Source of the DNA: Defluviicoccus sp.
GTDB taxonomy: Bacteria > Pseudomonadota > Alphaproteobacteria > Rhodospirillales > Defluviicoccaceae
Assembly: GCA_013414705.1 (NCBI GenBank)
Contig: CP058705.1
Span: 2,760,086-2,767,405, forward strand
Direction of reading: 5' to 3'
DNA: 7,320 bases
The notes beneath the pieces are model-generated. The model searched no databases and was not told the DNA's origin. It saw only the letters and a program-made list of their open reading frames with translations. Below are positions 1 to 5,520 of this stretch, piece after piece (position 1 is the first letter of the stretch; each line of letters begins with the position of its first letter). Made by a program: the position numbers and the translations under genes.

Positions 1-174
1 GGGATCCTGGCCGAAGAAGAGCTGCACCTGCAGCAGATGCTTGAGCGTCTTGAGGAGCTGGGCGCCGATCCCGCCCGCCAGATCCCGGCATTCGCCCGCC
101 TGGAGGACCGGCTGTTCCGCAACTTCTGGGCGCAACTCGACAAAGCCGCCGGCCCGATCGCCCAGGCCGCCTGA
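1..174 (+). CDS. C-terminal fragment of a probable ferritin-like protein
   Basis: The open frame enters from the left edge and ends at TGA 172-174, leaving 57 residues of a longer protein. The fragment is helical and charged. It contains an E-x-x-H element (EELH, about residues 6-9) inside a Glu/Leu-rich helix. In ferritin-like and rubrerythrin-like four-helix bundles such a motif supplies metal ligands of the di-iron site. A second amphipathic stretch with Arg, Phe and Trp follows, then an Ala-rich end. If the assignment is right, the protein would bind or oxidise iron in the cytoplasm. The assignment rests on one motif and helix character, because the first half of the bundle lies outside the window. 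It could instead be another helical-bundle protein. The next gene converges on it with only 6 nt between the two stop codons, so there is no room for a terminator. Confidence 0.5.
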   Translation, partial: GILAEEELHLQQMLERLEELGADPARQIPAFARLEDRLFRNFWAQLDKAAGPIAQAA

Positions 175-180
175 AGCGTC

Positions 181-414
181 TCAACGCATATCGCTCGCTG
201 AGCGCAGGCGTCGTGCTTCAGCGGCGGTGGGATTTTTCTGCGTTCTCTCGACTCGCTTCCGTGGAGGCGATTGGGGCGATGCCAGGCACTCGATTTCCTC
301 GTCGTTCAGATCGGCGAGATCATCCAGAGCCTGCACCCAGTCGGCGATGTCGGACCACTGGTGGCGATGCAGGATCCGACGCATGACATCCGGGTCTGGC
401 TTTGACATGTGCAT
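181..414 (-). CDS. Small uncharacterised acidic/basic protein (77 aa)
   Basis: I do not recognise this family. From the ATG at 414-412 it encodes 77 residues. The N-terminal half (about residues 10-48) is predicted helical and acidic, with two Trp and a run of Asp/Glu/Leu. The C-terminal 30 residues are Arg/Lys/Pro-rich and probably disordered. There is no signal peptide or membrane segment. Third codon positions in the first 45 codons are mostly G or C, as in the neighbouring genes, which favours a real gene. Three starts are possible: TTG 429, ATG 414 and ATG 408. I chose 414 because a GGGAAC stretch lies about 10 nt upstream, but the choice is uncertain. An AT-rich promoter-like region lies about 65 nt upstream. 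The gene ends 6 nt from the stop of the convergent ferritin-like gene. It could still be a chance open frame. Confidence 0.45.
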   Translation of the reverse strand: MHMSKPDPDVMRRILHRHQWSDIADWVQALDDLADLNDEEIECLASPQSPPRKRVERTQKNPTAAEARRLRSASDMR

Positions 415-476
415 CGATCTTGTTCCCAAGGCGACGGCTACCTGAAGAACAATATCGGAACACGACGCCAGAATAA

Positions 477-506
477 AGTATATTTTCCTAGTTTAGGATA
501 TAGAAA
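477..506 (-). promoter_or_regulatory. Candidate sigma70-type promoter for the small gene
   Basis: Read on the minus strand, a -10-like TATACT lies at 482-477. A weak -35-like TTTCTA lies at 506-501, with an 18-nt spacer. The surrounding 460-506 is a sharp AT-rich island in otherwise GC-rich DNA. Transcription would start near 470, giving a leader of roughly 55 nt before the ATG at 414. The -10 matches five of six consensus positions and the -35 only three, so an activator or a different sigma factor is possible. Confidence 0.4.
486..498. repeat. Perfect inverted repeat in the promoter spacer (possible operator)
   Basis: TCCTA-GTT-TAGGA is a perfect 5-bp-arm dyad with a 3-bp centre. It lies wholly inside the spacer between the candidate -35 and -10 of the small gene, a position where a repressor would block RNA polymerase. 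The arms are short and the region is AT-rich, so chance cannot be excluded. The rest of 507-584 holds no further gene or clear signal. Confidence 0.35.
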
Positions 507-584
507 GTGGATGCCAAGTACGCAGCACCGTGTGACAGGATGAATTCCTGATACTCAATCGCCAAGGCGCCGCGGCCGCAGGCT

Positions 585-2444
585 TTACGGCACGGTTTCC
601 GCCGTGCGCTCCTGTTCAACCGCCTGGGTCAGCGCGATACGCGCTTCTTCGACCTGCTGTTGCTTTGCCCACATCTCGGCGTAGCGGCCGCTTGCCGCAA
701 GCAGTTCCACGTGCGTTCCGCGCTCGACCACCCGGCCGGCGTCGAGCACCAGGATCTGATCTGCATCGATGACGGTGGACAGGCGGTGGGCAATGATCAC
801 CGTCGTTCGTCCGGCCGAGACCTCGCGCAGGCTGGCCTGGATTTCCTTCTCGGTGTGAGTGTCCAGCGCCGAGGTCGCCTCGTCGAAGATCAGCAGCGCC
901 GGGTCCTTCAGAATGGTGCGCGCGATCGCGACGCGCTGCTTCTCGCCGCCGGACAGTTTGAGCCCGCGCTCGCCCACCATCGTCCGGTAGCCATCGGGCA
1001 ATGCGGCGACGAAGTCGTGGATACGGGCAAGCTTCGCTGCCTGCTCGACCTCGTGGTCGCCCGCGTCGGGCCGTCCGTAGGCGATGTTGTAGAAGATCGT
1101 GTCGTTGAACAGCACCGTGTCCTGGGGGACGATACCGATGGTGGCCCGCAGGCTTTCCTGGGTGATCCGGCGTACGTCCTGGCCGTCGATCCGCACTGCC
1201 CCACCTGTAACATCGTAAAACCGGTAGAGCAGCCGCGAGATGGTGGACTTGCCGGCACCGCTGGCGCCGACGATGGCGAGCGCGCCGCCCGCCGGCACCC
1301 GGAACGAGACTTCTTCGAGCACCATGCGCCGGCGATCATAGCCGAATGACACGTCGTCGAAGACGATCTCGCCGCCGCGCAGTGCCAACGGCCGGGCATC
1401 CGGTGGATCGGCGATCTCCGCTCCCTGGCGCAGCAGGTCGAACATCTGCTCCATGTCGGTCAGCGACTGGCGGATCTCACGGTAGACGAAGCCCAGGAAG
1501 TTGAGCGGCAGGTAGAGCTGGATCAGGTAGCTGTTGACCATGACGAAGTCGCCCACCGTCATCCGTCCGTCGACAACGCCACTGGCCGCCATCAGCATCA
1601 GCGCGATCAGGCCCGCGGCGATGATCGCTCCCTGGCCGATGTTGAGCACGCTGAGCGAGACCTTGCTGGTCACCGCCGCTTTCTCGTAGCGCTGCAGCGA
1701 GGCATCGAAGCGCCGGGCCTCGTGCCGCTCGTTGCCGAAGTACTTCACCGTCTCGAAGTTGAGCAGCGAGTCGATCGCTTTGGTGTGCGCCTCGGAATCA
1801 GTTTCGTTCATCTGCCGGCGGAGCTTCGTCCGCCACTCGGTCACGCCGACGGTGAACACGATGTAGAGCGCGATGCAGACGAAGGTGACGAGCGCATACC
1901 AGACGCCGAACATCCACCACAGGATGCCGCAGACCAGCAGGATCTCCAGCAGCGTCGGCAGGATATTGAACAGCATGAAGCTGAGCAGGAAGTCGATGCC
2001 CTTGGTGCCGCGCTCGATCGCCCGGCTGACGGCGCCGGTCCGCCGGTCGAGATGGAAGCGCAAGGACAGGCCGTGCAGGTGCTCGAACGTCCTCAGCCCG
2101 GCGGTGCGGATCGCCCGCTGCGCCACCTTGGCAAACACCCCATCCCGCAGTTCCCCGAACATCTGGGACAGCATCCGCGCCACGCCGTACGCGATGACGA
2201 TGAACACCGGGACTGCGATCACTTTGCCGAACTCGTCGGCGGCAAGCGCATCAACGACGTGCTTGTAGACCATCGGCACCAGGACGCTGATGCCTTTGGC
2301 GGCAATCAGAAAGATGACCGCCGCGACGACCCGCAGCCGCAGCCCGGTCTCGCCCGCCGGCCACAGGTAAGGGAGCAGGGCTCGGATGGTTCCCCAATCG
2401 CCGCGACGATCGGTTGGGGCGGGCTGCCGGCTGAAAGAGGGCAT
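585..2444 (-). CDS. atm1: Atm1/ABCB7-type ABC half-transporter, glutathione-linked exporter
   Basis: This is a 619-residue inner-membrane half-transporter that should work as a homodimer. In this family it exports glutathione conjugates or glutathione-bound metal/sulfur species using ATP. Residues about 35-340 form the six-helix membrane domain and 350-590 the ATPase. The ATPase motifs are complete: A-loop Tyr369, Walker A GASGAGKST 393-401, Q-loop Gln441, signature LSGGE 497-501, Walker B LLIFDE 517-522, D-loop SALD 525-528 and H-loop His553. From memory of the Novosphingobium Atm1 structure, its glutathione-contact residues Arg206, Arg210, Asn269 and Gln272 correspond here to Arg205, Arg209, Asn268 and Gln271. 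The length is normal for bacterial Atm1 and no frame is broken. The ATG at 2444-2442 has only a weak GGA ribosome site about 9 nt upstream. A perfect TATAAT lies 34 nt before the start. It lies downstream of the broken phytase-like gene in the same direction. Lipid-A and multidrug exporters share the fold but lack this residue pattern. Confidence 0.92.
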   Translation of the reverse strand: MPSFSRQPAPTDRRGDWGTIRALLPYLWPAGETGLRLRVVAAVIFLIAAKGISVLVPMVYKHVVDALAADEFGKVIAVPVFIVIAYGVARMLSQMFGELRDGVFAKVAQRAIRTAGLRTFEHLHGLSLRFHLDRRTGAVSRAIERGTKGIDFLLSFMLFNILPTLLEILLVCGILWWMFGVWYALVTFVCIALYIVFTVGVTEWRTKLRRQMNETDSEAHTKAIDSLLNFETVKYFGNERHEARRFDASLQRYEKAAVTSKVSLSVLNIGQGAIIAAGLIALMLMAASGVVDGRMTVGDFVMVNSYLIQLYLPLNFLGFVYREIRQSLTDMEQMFDLLRQGAEIADPPDARPLALRGGEIVFDDVSFGYDRRRMVLEEVSFRVPAGGALAIVGASGAGKSTISRLLYRFYDVTGGAVRIDGQDVRRITQESLRATIGIVPQDTVLFNDTIFYNIAYGRPDAGDHEVEQAAKLARIHDFVAALPDGYRTMVGERGLKLSGGEKQRVAIARTILKDPALLIFDEATSALDTHTEKEIQASLREVSAGRTTVIIAHRLSTVIDADQILVLDAGRVVERGTHVELLAASGRYAEMWAKQQQVEEARIALTQAVEQERTAETVP

Positions 2445-2477
2445 GCGGGGTTTCCAGCAACGAGTGGACGAGAGCGC

Positions 2478-2483
2478 ATTATA
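2478..2483 (-). promoter_or_regulatory. Candidate -10 element (TATAAT) upstream of atm1
   Basis: On the minus strand a perfect TATAAT occupies 2483-2478, in the 105-nt gap between the stop of the phytase-like pseudogene (2550) and the atm1 start (2444). The expected start of transcription, near 2471, gives a leader of about 27 nt. No good -35 hexamer is visible at 16-18 nt spacing (AGCGCG at 17), so an activator or weak basal activity is likely. If real, atm1 does not depend on the gene upstream. Confidence 0.45.
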
Positions 2484-2549
2484 GAGAGGCTTACAGCATC
2501 CGCGCTGCGGCCGTTGACCGCCGTGAAGCCGCGGCCACCCGGCACGCCG

Positions 2550-3535
2550 TCAGTCGACGAGCCGGAACATCATCAGCAGAGTACGCTGGAAAAACGCGTA
2601 ATTGTCGTCTGACAGCAGGTAGACCAGGGTTTCGCCGGACGGTCCGCGCCGGGCATCGATCCTTCCATGTTGTCAAAGCTCAACGTTCCTTCAAGCCGGC
2701 CGATCTCTTCGCCGTCAAGCGTCGCTCCCGGCGCGATCGCCGCCGCTTTCACCAGCCGAACCCGCGCACCCGGTGGCAGCACGCGCCGCTCAGGACGATA
2801 ACGTCGCCGTCGGGCAGCGTCGCGGCACCAGTGGCCTGAAAGCCGGCACCGGTCTGCCAGACGACCCGCGACCAGCCACCACCCGTCGAACTCAGCCAGC
2901 CGACGTAGCCGCCGTCCGCCCGCAGGCCCTCGCTCAGCCCCAGCAAGCGGCCGTCGTCGAGCCGGGTCAGGGCCTCGATCCTCGTTTCGCGGTGCACGCC
3001 TCACCTCGGAGGGAATGGCGAGCGGAACCGGTGCACCGTCGCCGGCAGGATAGCGCCACAGCTTCGGTCGCGTCTCGAAGGCGATAATCATATCACCGTC
3101 CGGCACGCCCTCTTGCGATCCTCTGGCGAGCGATTCCGCATCGCCCGCCGGGCGGTTGGCAAGCCAGGGTACGGTGATCCCGCGCAAGGGGTCGAGCGTC
3201 GCGTCACTGACACCAACAAGCTGACCGCTGGCGTCGTACTGCAGACGCATCCGCACACGCCAGCCGCGGTCTGAGACGGCAACCAGCCACGCTCCGTCGG
3301 GCGAAACAAGCATGCCCGAGAGACCGCCGAACCGCTTGTCGGTCGAGCGCAGCACGAGCCCGCCGCGGTACTCCAGCCGCCCGGTGCGCGTCGTCTCCGG
3401 ACTATAGGCGTTCAGCGCCGCCGGCCTAGTGGTGACGACAATGGAATCGGCGGCAGCGGCAACAGATGCGGACAGCGGATCCAAGACAACGATGATCGCT
3501 GCGGCCAGCCATCCGACCACGTTTCGTTTGAACAT
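2550..3535 (-). pseudogene. Frameshifted esterase-like/phytase-like (PF13449-type) secreted protein
   Basis: The reading frame starts at ATG 3535-3533 with a signal peptide (MFKR, hydrophobic residues about 8-28, Ala-rich cleavage region near 29). It continues as a beta-propeller-like protein of the 'esterase-like activity of phytase' type. Visible family features are FGGLSG (69-74), VSDRG (87-91), GDAESLA (131-137) and WRYP (160-163). Near 2980 the homology jumps frame and resumes with IEALTRLDDGRLLGLSEG. Near 2790 it jumps back, to ERRVLPPGARV and then LDGEEIGRLEG and FDNMEG. Near 2661 it jumps again, to IDARRGPSGETLVYLLSDDNY and the end QRTLLMMFRLVD, stop TGA 2552-2550. Adding two, one and one G at these sites gives a continuous 329-residue protein of normal family length. 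As written, translation leaves the homologous frame after residue 185 and the product would be non-functional. It is either a recent pseudogene or a consensus-sequence artefact. The substrate of this family is poorly known. A weak AGG-type ribosome site precedes the start. Confidence 0.8.
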
Positions 3536-3699
3536 TCGCAAGCCTGTCTCATGCGAGGTTGGAGTGACGCAAGCACGTACATGAAACAACCGTACGCCCG
3601 CCAGCCTCACATCACGCGCACGCGGTGAGCTTGCGACCTCGCAGCCGCTCCCCACATCTCCGACAGTGTTCGGTGGGTCGTTGCCAAAGGAGATCAGTG
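3536..3699. promoter_or_regulatory. Divergent intergenic region with two inverted repeats of the same geometry
   Basis: This 164-nt region separates the divergent phytase-like (-) and hydrolase (+) genes and should hold both promoters. I see no strong -35/-10 pair on either strand. Two dyads are present: TCGCA-N11-TGCGA at 3536-3556, directly abutting the phytase-like start codon, and CGTAC-N11-GTACG at 3576-3596. Both have 5-bp arms and 11-bp centres. They may be regulator sites for a protein contacting half-sites about 16 bp apart, but their half-site sequences differ and arms this short occur by chance. Confidence 0.3.
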
Positions 3700-4491
3700 A
3701 TGCCGACGAAACAACCCAGCCGACGCGACGTCCTGCACAGTCTGGCGGCAACGCTTCCGCTTGCTGCCGTCCTGGCAGACACCGAGCTGGCCCGGGCTGC
3801 GGCCGAAACGCTTGAAACGGTCTCAATCACCATATCTGGCACCACATCTGGCGGAACGTCGGTCAGTGCCGCGCTGGCGCTTCCCGCAACGGTTCCGGCG
3901 CCGGCCGTGCTGCTCATCCACGAATGGTGGGGGCTGAACGATCAGATCAAGGCGATGGCCGCAGAATGCGCGCGCGAAGGCTACGTGGCGCTGGCGATCG
4001 ATCTCTACGGCGGACAGAGCACCGCAACGCGTGAACAGGCGCAAGCACTGATGCAGGCGGTGGATCCTGCCGTGGCCACCGACACTCTCGTGTCCTGGGT
4101 GCAGTGGCTGCGTCAGCATCCAAACGTCACCGGCAAGGTCGGGACGATCGGCTGGTGCTTCGGCGGCGGCTGGTCACTCAACACCTCGATCGCCACGCCG
4201 GTGGACGCCACCGTCATCTACTACGGCCGGGTGGATCAGCCGGCGGACCGGCTGGCGCGGCTGCACGGCCCGGTGCTGGGCCATTTCGCGAGCCGGGATA
4301 CCTTCATCAATCGTAAGATGGTCGAGACGTTCGAAGCGGCGATGGCCGAGGCTGGCAAGCCGCTCACCGTCTACTGGTACGACGCCGATCACGCCTTCGC
4401 CAACCCGTCGGGCGGCCGTTACGACGCCGCAGATGCCAAGCTTGCCTGGGAACGCACGACGGCGTTTCTGGAGACCAACCTCGCTGGCTGA
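3700..4491 (+). CDS. Tat-exported dienelactone hydrolase-family protein
   Basis: This is an alpha/beta-hydrolase of the dienelactone hydrolase family (PF01738), 263 residues, probably acting on an ester or lactone outside the cytoplasm. The substrate cannot be read from the sequence. The N-terminus carries a twin-arginine signal (SRRDVL, 7-12), an Ala/Leu-rich hydrophobic stretch and a likely cleavage region near ARAAA (31-35). The nucleophile is Cys153 in GWCFGG (151-156). The acid is Asp200 in ASRD, and the base is His231 in DADHAF. Glu75 in HEWWG matches the conserved Glu that tunes the Cys in characterised dienelactone hydrolases. All catalytic residues are therefore present. The ATG at 3700 is chosen because a strong AAGGAG ribosome site (3687-3692) sits 7 nt upstream. 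The open frame extends back to 3625, but that part has no signal-peptide logic. It is transcribed away from the broken phytase-like gene and converges on ompW, 62 nt apart. Confidence 0.9.
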   Translation: MPTKQPSRRDVLHSLAATLPLAAVLADTELARAAAETLETVSITISGTTSGGTSVSAALALPATVPAPAVLLIHEWWGLNDQIKAMAAECAREGYVALAIDLYGGQSTATREQAQALMQAVDPAVATDTLVSWVQWLRQHPNVTGKVGTIGWCFGGGWSLNTSIATPVDATVIYYGRVDQPADRLARLHGPVLGHFASRDTFINRKMVETFEAAMAEAGKPLTVYWYDADHAFANPSGGRYDAADAKLAWERTTAFLETNLAG

Positions 4492-4529
4492 CCCCGGGAC
4501 AAGCCCGAGGGCAACCAAACGGCGATCGC

Positions 4530-4544
4530 CTCACGCAGCGTGAG
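4530..4544. terminator. Possible bidirectional terminator hairpin between converging genes
   Basis: CTCACG-CAG-CGTGAG forms a perfect 6-bp stem with a 3-nt loop in the 62-nt gap between the hydrolase stop (4491) and the ompW stop (4554). An alternative stem, GCAGC-N6-GCTGC at 4535-4550, overlaps it. The position suits termination on both strands, but neither side has a T-run, so intrinsic termination would be weak. Confidence 0.35.
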
Positions 4545-4553
4545 TGCTGCGGA

Positions 4554-5210
4554 TCAGAACAGCGGCGGCGTGGAGAAGTTGTAACCGATACCGGCACCGA
4601 AGAACCACGGGTTGACGGTCAGATCGTCCAGCTTGTTGCCGCCGACGCGGGTTTTGGTTGGCGACAGCCACCACTTCTTGGCGTCAACAACCGCAACCCA
4701 GCGGGTCTCGGGGATCTTGACGTTGAAGCCGAAGTTGATCAGTCCACCCCAGGTGTCGTCGACATCGACGTGGCTGCCCAGGTGGCTCTGATCTTCCCAG
4801 AACTTCGCATACGTCATGCCGGCGCCGAGGTAGGGCGAGACTATCTCGTCGCTGAAAAAGTGATACTGGCCGATCAGGCTCAGCGGCAGGACCCACTGGT
4901 CGGTCGCTTTCGAGCGCTCGTTGCCGACATTCAGATCCACCCGTGCCAGCGGAACCGCAATTACGGTCTGTGCCGCGATGTTCTTGGTAAAGAAGTACGT
5001 CAGGTTGAGAGCGGGATTGACGGTTGCGTTGCCGCTGTCGAAGTTGACGTGTGTATCGATGTGTCCGCTGGCGTTGGAGTAGAATCCCTCGACCAGCAAC
5101 TGCACCAGAAAGTCACCCGGCTCATAGGCCTGCGCGCCACCGCTGGCGGCGAGCGATACAGCGGCTCCACATATGGCGGCACAGACGAACGTCTTAATAT
5201 TATTAGACAT
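4554..5210 (-). CDS. ompW: OmpW-family outer-membrane beta-barrel protein
   Basis: This is a 218-residue outer-membrane protein of the OmpW family (PF03922), an eight-stranded barrel thought to admit small hydrophobic molecules and often tied to stress and oxygen responses. It has a Sec signal peptide with likely cleavage after AQA (26-28), giving a mature protein that starts YEPGD. Family features are alternating barrel strands, LNLTYFFTKNIA (68-79) after the first strands, SPYLGAGMTYAKFW (125-138), DDTWGG (151-156) and the closing strand NPWFFGAGIGYNF (200-212). The chain ends in Phe, as expected for recognition by the BAM assembly machinery. The ATG at 5210-5208 has an AGAGG ribosome site about 6 nt upstream. 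The mature length is close to that of characterised OmpW proteins and nothing is broken. A dedicated promoter and structured leader precede it, so it is probably transcribed on its own rather than from the NlpE/META gene upstream. The exact ligand is unknown. Confidence 0.9.
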   Translation of the reverse strand: MSNNIKTFVCAAICGAAVSLAASGGAQAYEPGDFLVQLLVEGFYSNASGHIDTHVNFDSGNATVNPALNLTYFFTKNIAAQTVIAVPLARVDLNVGNERSKATDQWVLPLSLIGQYHFFSDEIVSPYLGAGMTYAKFWEDQSHLGSHVDVDDTWGGLINFGFNVKIPETRWVAVVDAKKWWLSPTKTRVGGNKLDDLTVNPWFFGAGIGYNFSTPPLF

Positions 5211-5230
5211 TTTTTCCTCTTAATCCGGGC

Positions 5231-5297
5231 ACTCGACAACGGACGATGGTTGTGACGGGCGTCGAGTTTGCGCGGCACCCGGACGATCCCCGTCCGG
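5231..5297 (-). promoter_or_regulatory. Structured 5' leader of ompW (two stem-loops)
   Basis: Two inverted repeats lie in the predicted ompW leader. The first, CCGGACG-N5-CGTCCGG at 5279-5297, has perfect 7-bp arms and would sit at the very 5' end of the transcript. The second, ACTCGAC/GTCGAGT at 5231-5237 and 5261-5267, encloses a smaller ACAAC/GTTGT stem (5236-5253) that shares two bases with it. CGGACGAT also recurs exactly 40 bp apart (5240 and 5280). A 5'-end stem could stabilise the mRNA, as is known for ompA in enteric bacteria, but the role here is inferred. Confidence 0.4.
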
Positions 5298-5304
5298 CAT
5301 TGCC

Positions 5305-5332
5305 CTTACAAAAAGTATGGGTATTGGGTCAA
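5305..5332 (-). promoter_or_regulatory. Candidate sigma70-type promoter of ompW
   Basis: On the minus strand TTGACC (5332-5327, five of six consensus positions) is followed after 16 nt by TGTAAG (5310-5305, four of six). Transcription would begin near 5298, giving a leader of about 88 nt. The region is clearly more AT-rich than the flanking genes. Confidence 0.45.
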
Positions 5333-5343
5333 GATCGATCACG

Positions 5344-5362
5344 ACATCGGCAGTGCCGATGT
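5344..5362. repeat. Perfect 8-bp-arm inverted repeat upstream of the ompW promoter
   Basis: ACATCGGC-AGT-GCCGATGT is a perfect dyad of 8-bp arms around 3 bp, about 12 bp upstream of the ompW -35. A second, imperfect dyad (GCGACA-A-TGTTGC, 5364-5376, one mismatch) adjoins it. There is no T-run and the NlpE/META stop is about 160 nt away, so a regulator binding site is likelier than a terminator. The rest of this gene-free stretch, 5377-5520, holds an AT-rich patch (5377-5398) and then GC-rich DNA in which I see no gene or clear hairpin. Confidence 0.5.
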
Positions 5363-5520
5363 GGCGACAATGTTGCTAAATTACCATAATCGAAACTACG
5401 GCCGGTAGCCGACAGCCGGTCCGCCGCGGCCTCTGGCTTGCGGGCAGCTCTTTGTCGGGAGGATGCCGGCGACGCCCTCAGTGACGCGATCCGCAACACG
5501 TCTGGCATGCACCCCACGCC

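Noticed and set aside
41..445. 134-codon plus-strand open frame at the left edge
   Set aside because: It overlaps the ferritin-like frame, which runs in from the edge, and the small minus-strand gene. Its Ser/Arg-rich sequence shows no coding character.
572..579. GCGGCCGC palindrome just after the atm1 stop as a terminator
   Set aside because: It is only an 8-nt self-complementary stretch with no loop and no T-run.
1722..2612. Long plus-strand open frame opposite atm1 (also 660-1349, plus)
   Set aside because: Antisense to a gene with complete ABC motifs. The composition is that of a GC-rich shadow (runs of His, Gln, Arg, Asp) with no domain or ribosome site.
3625..3699. Upstream extension of the hydrolase start to 3625
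   Set aside because: The Tat signal begins at 3700 with a strong AAGGAG site 7 nt upstream. The extension is Arg/Ser-rich and would bury the signal peptide.
2573..3826. One continuous 417-codon minus-strand frame as a single intact gene
   Set aside because: Its first ~97 codons lie upstream of the signal peptide and overlap the divergent hydrolase. Between about 2980 and 2790 it is out of frame with the protein homology, so it is an artefact of the frameshifts.
4521..4530. GGCGATCGCC palindrome between the hydrolase and ompW
   Set aside because: This 10-nt palindrome has no loop and matches a GCGATCGC-type sequence common in GC-rich genomes. It is not a convincing terminator or operator by itself.
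5327..5343. FNR- or CRP-like box near the ompW promoter (GATCGATC region)
   Set aside because: Neither TTGAT-N4-ATCAA nor TGTGA-N6-TCACA is matched; only single half-site fragments are present.
5364..5390. Plus-strand promoter (GACA followed by CATAAT) that might drive a small RNA
   Set aside because: The spacer is only 15 nt, the -35 is poor, and no gene, hairpin or T-run is seen downstream on that strand before the NlpE/META stop.
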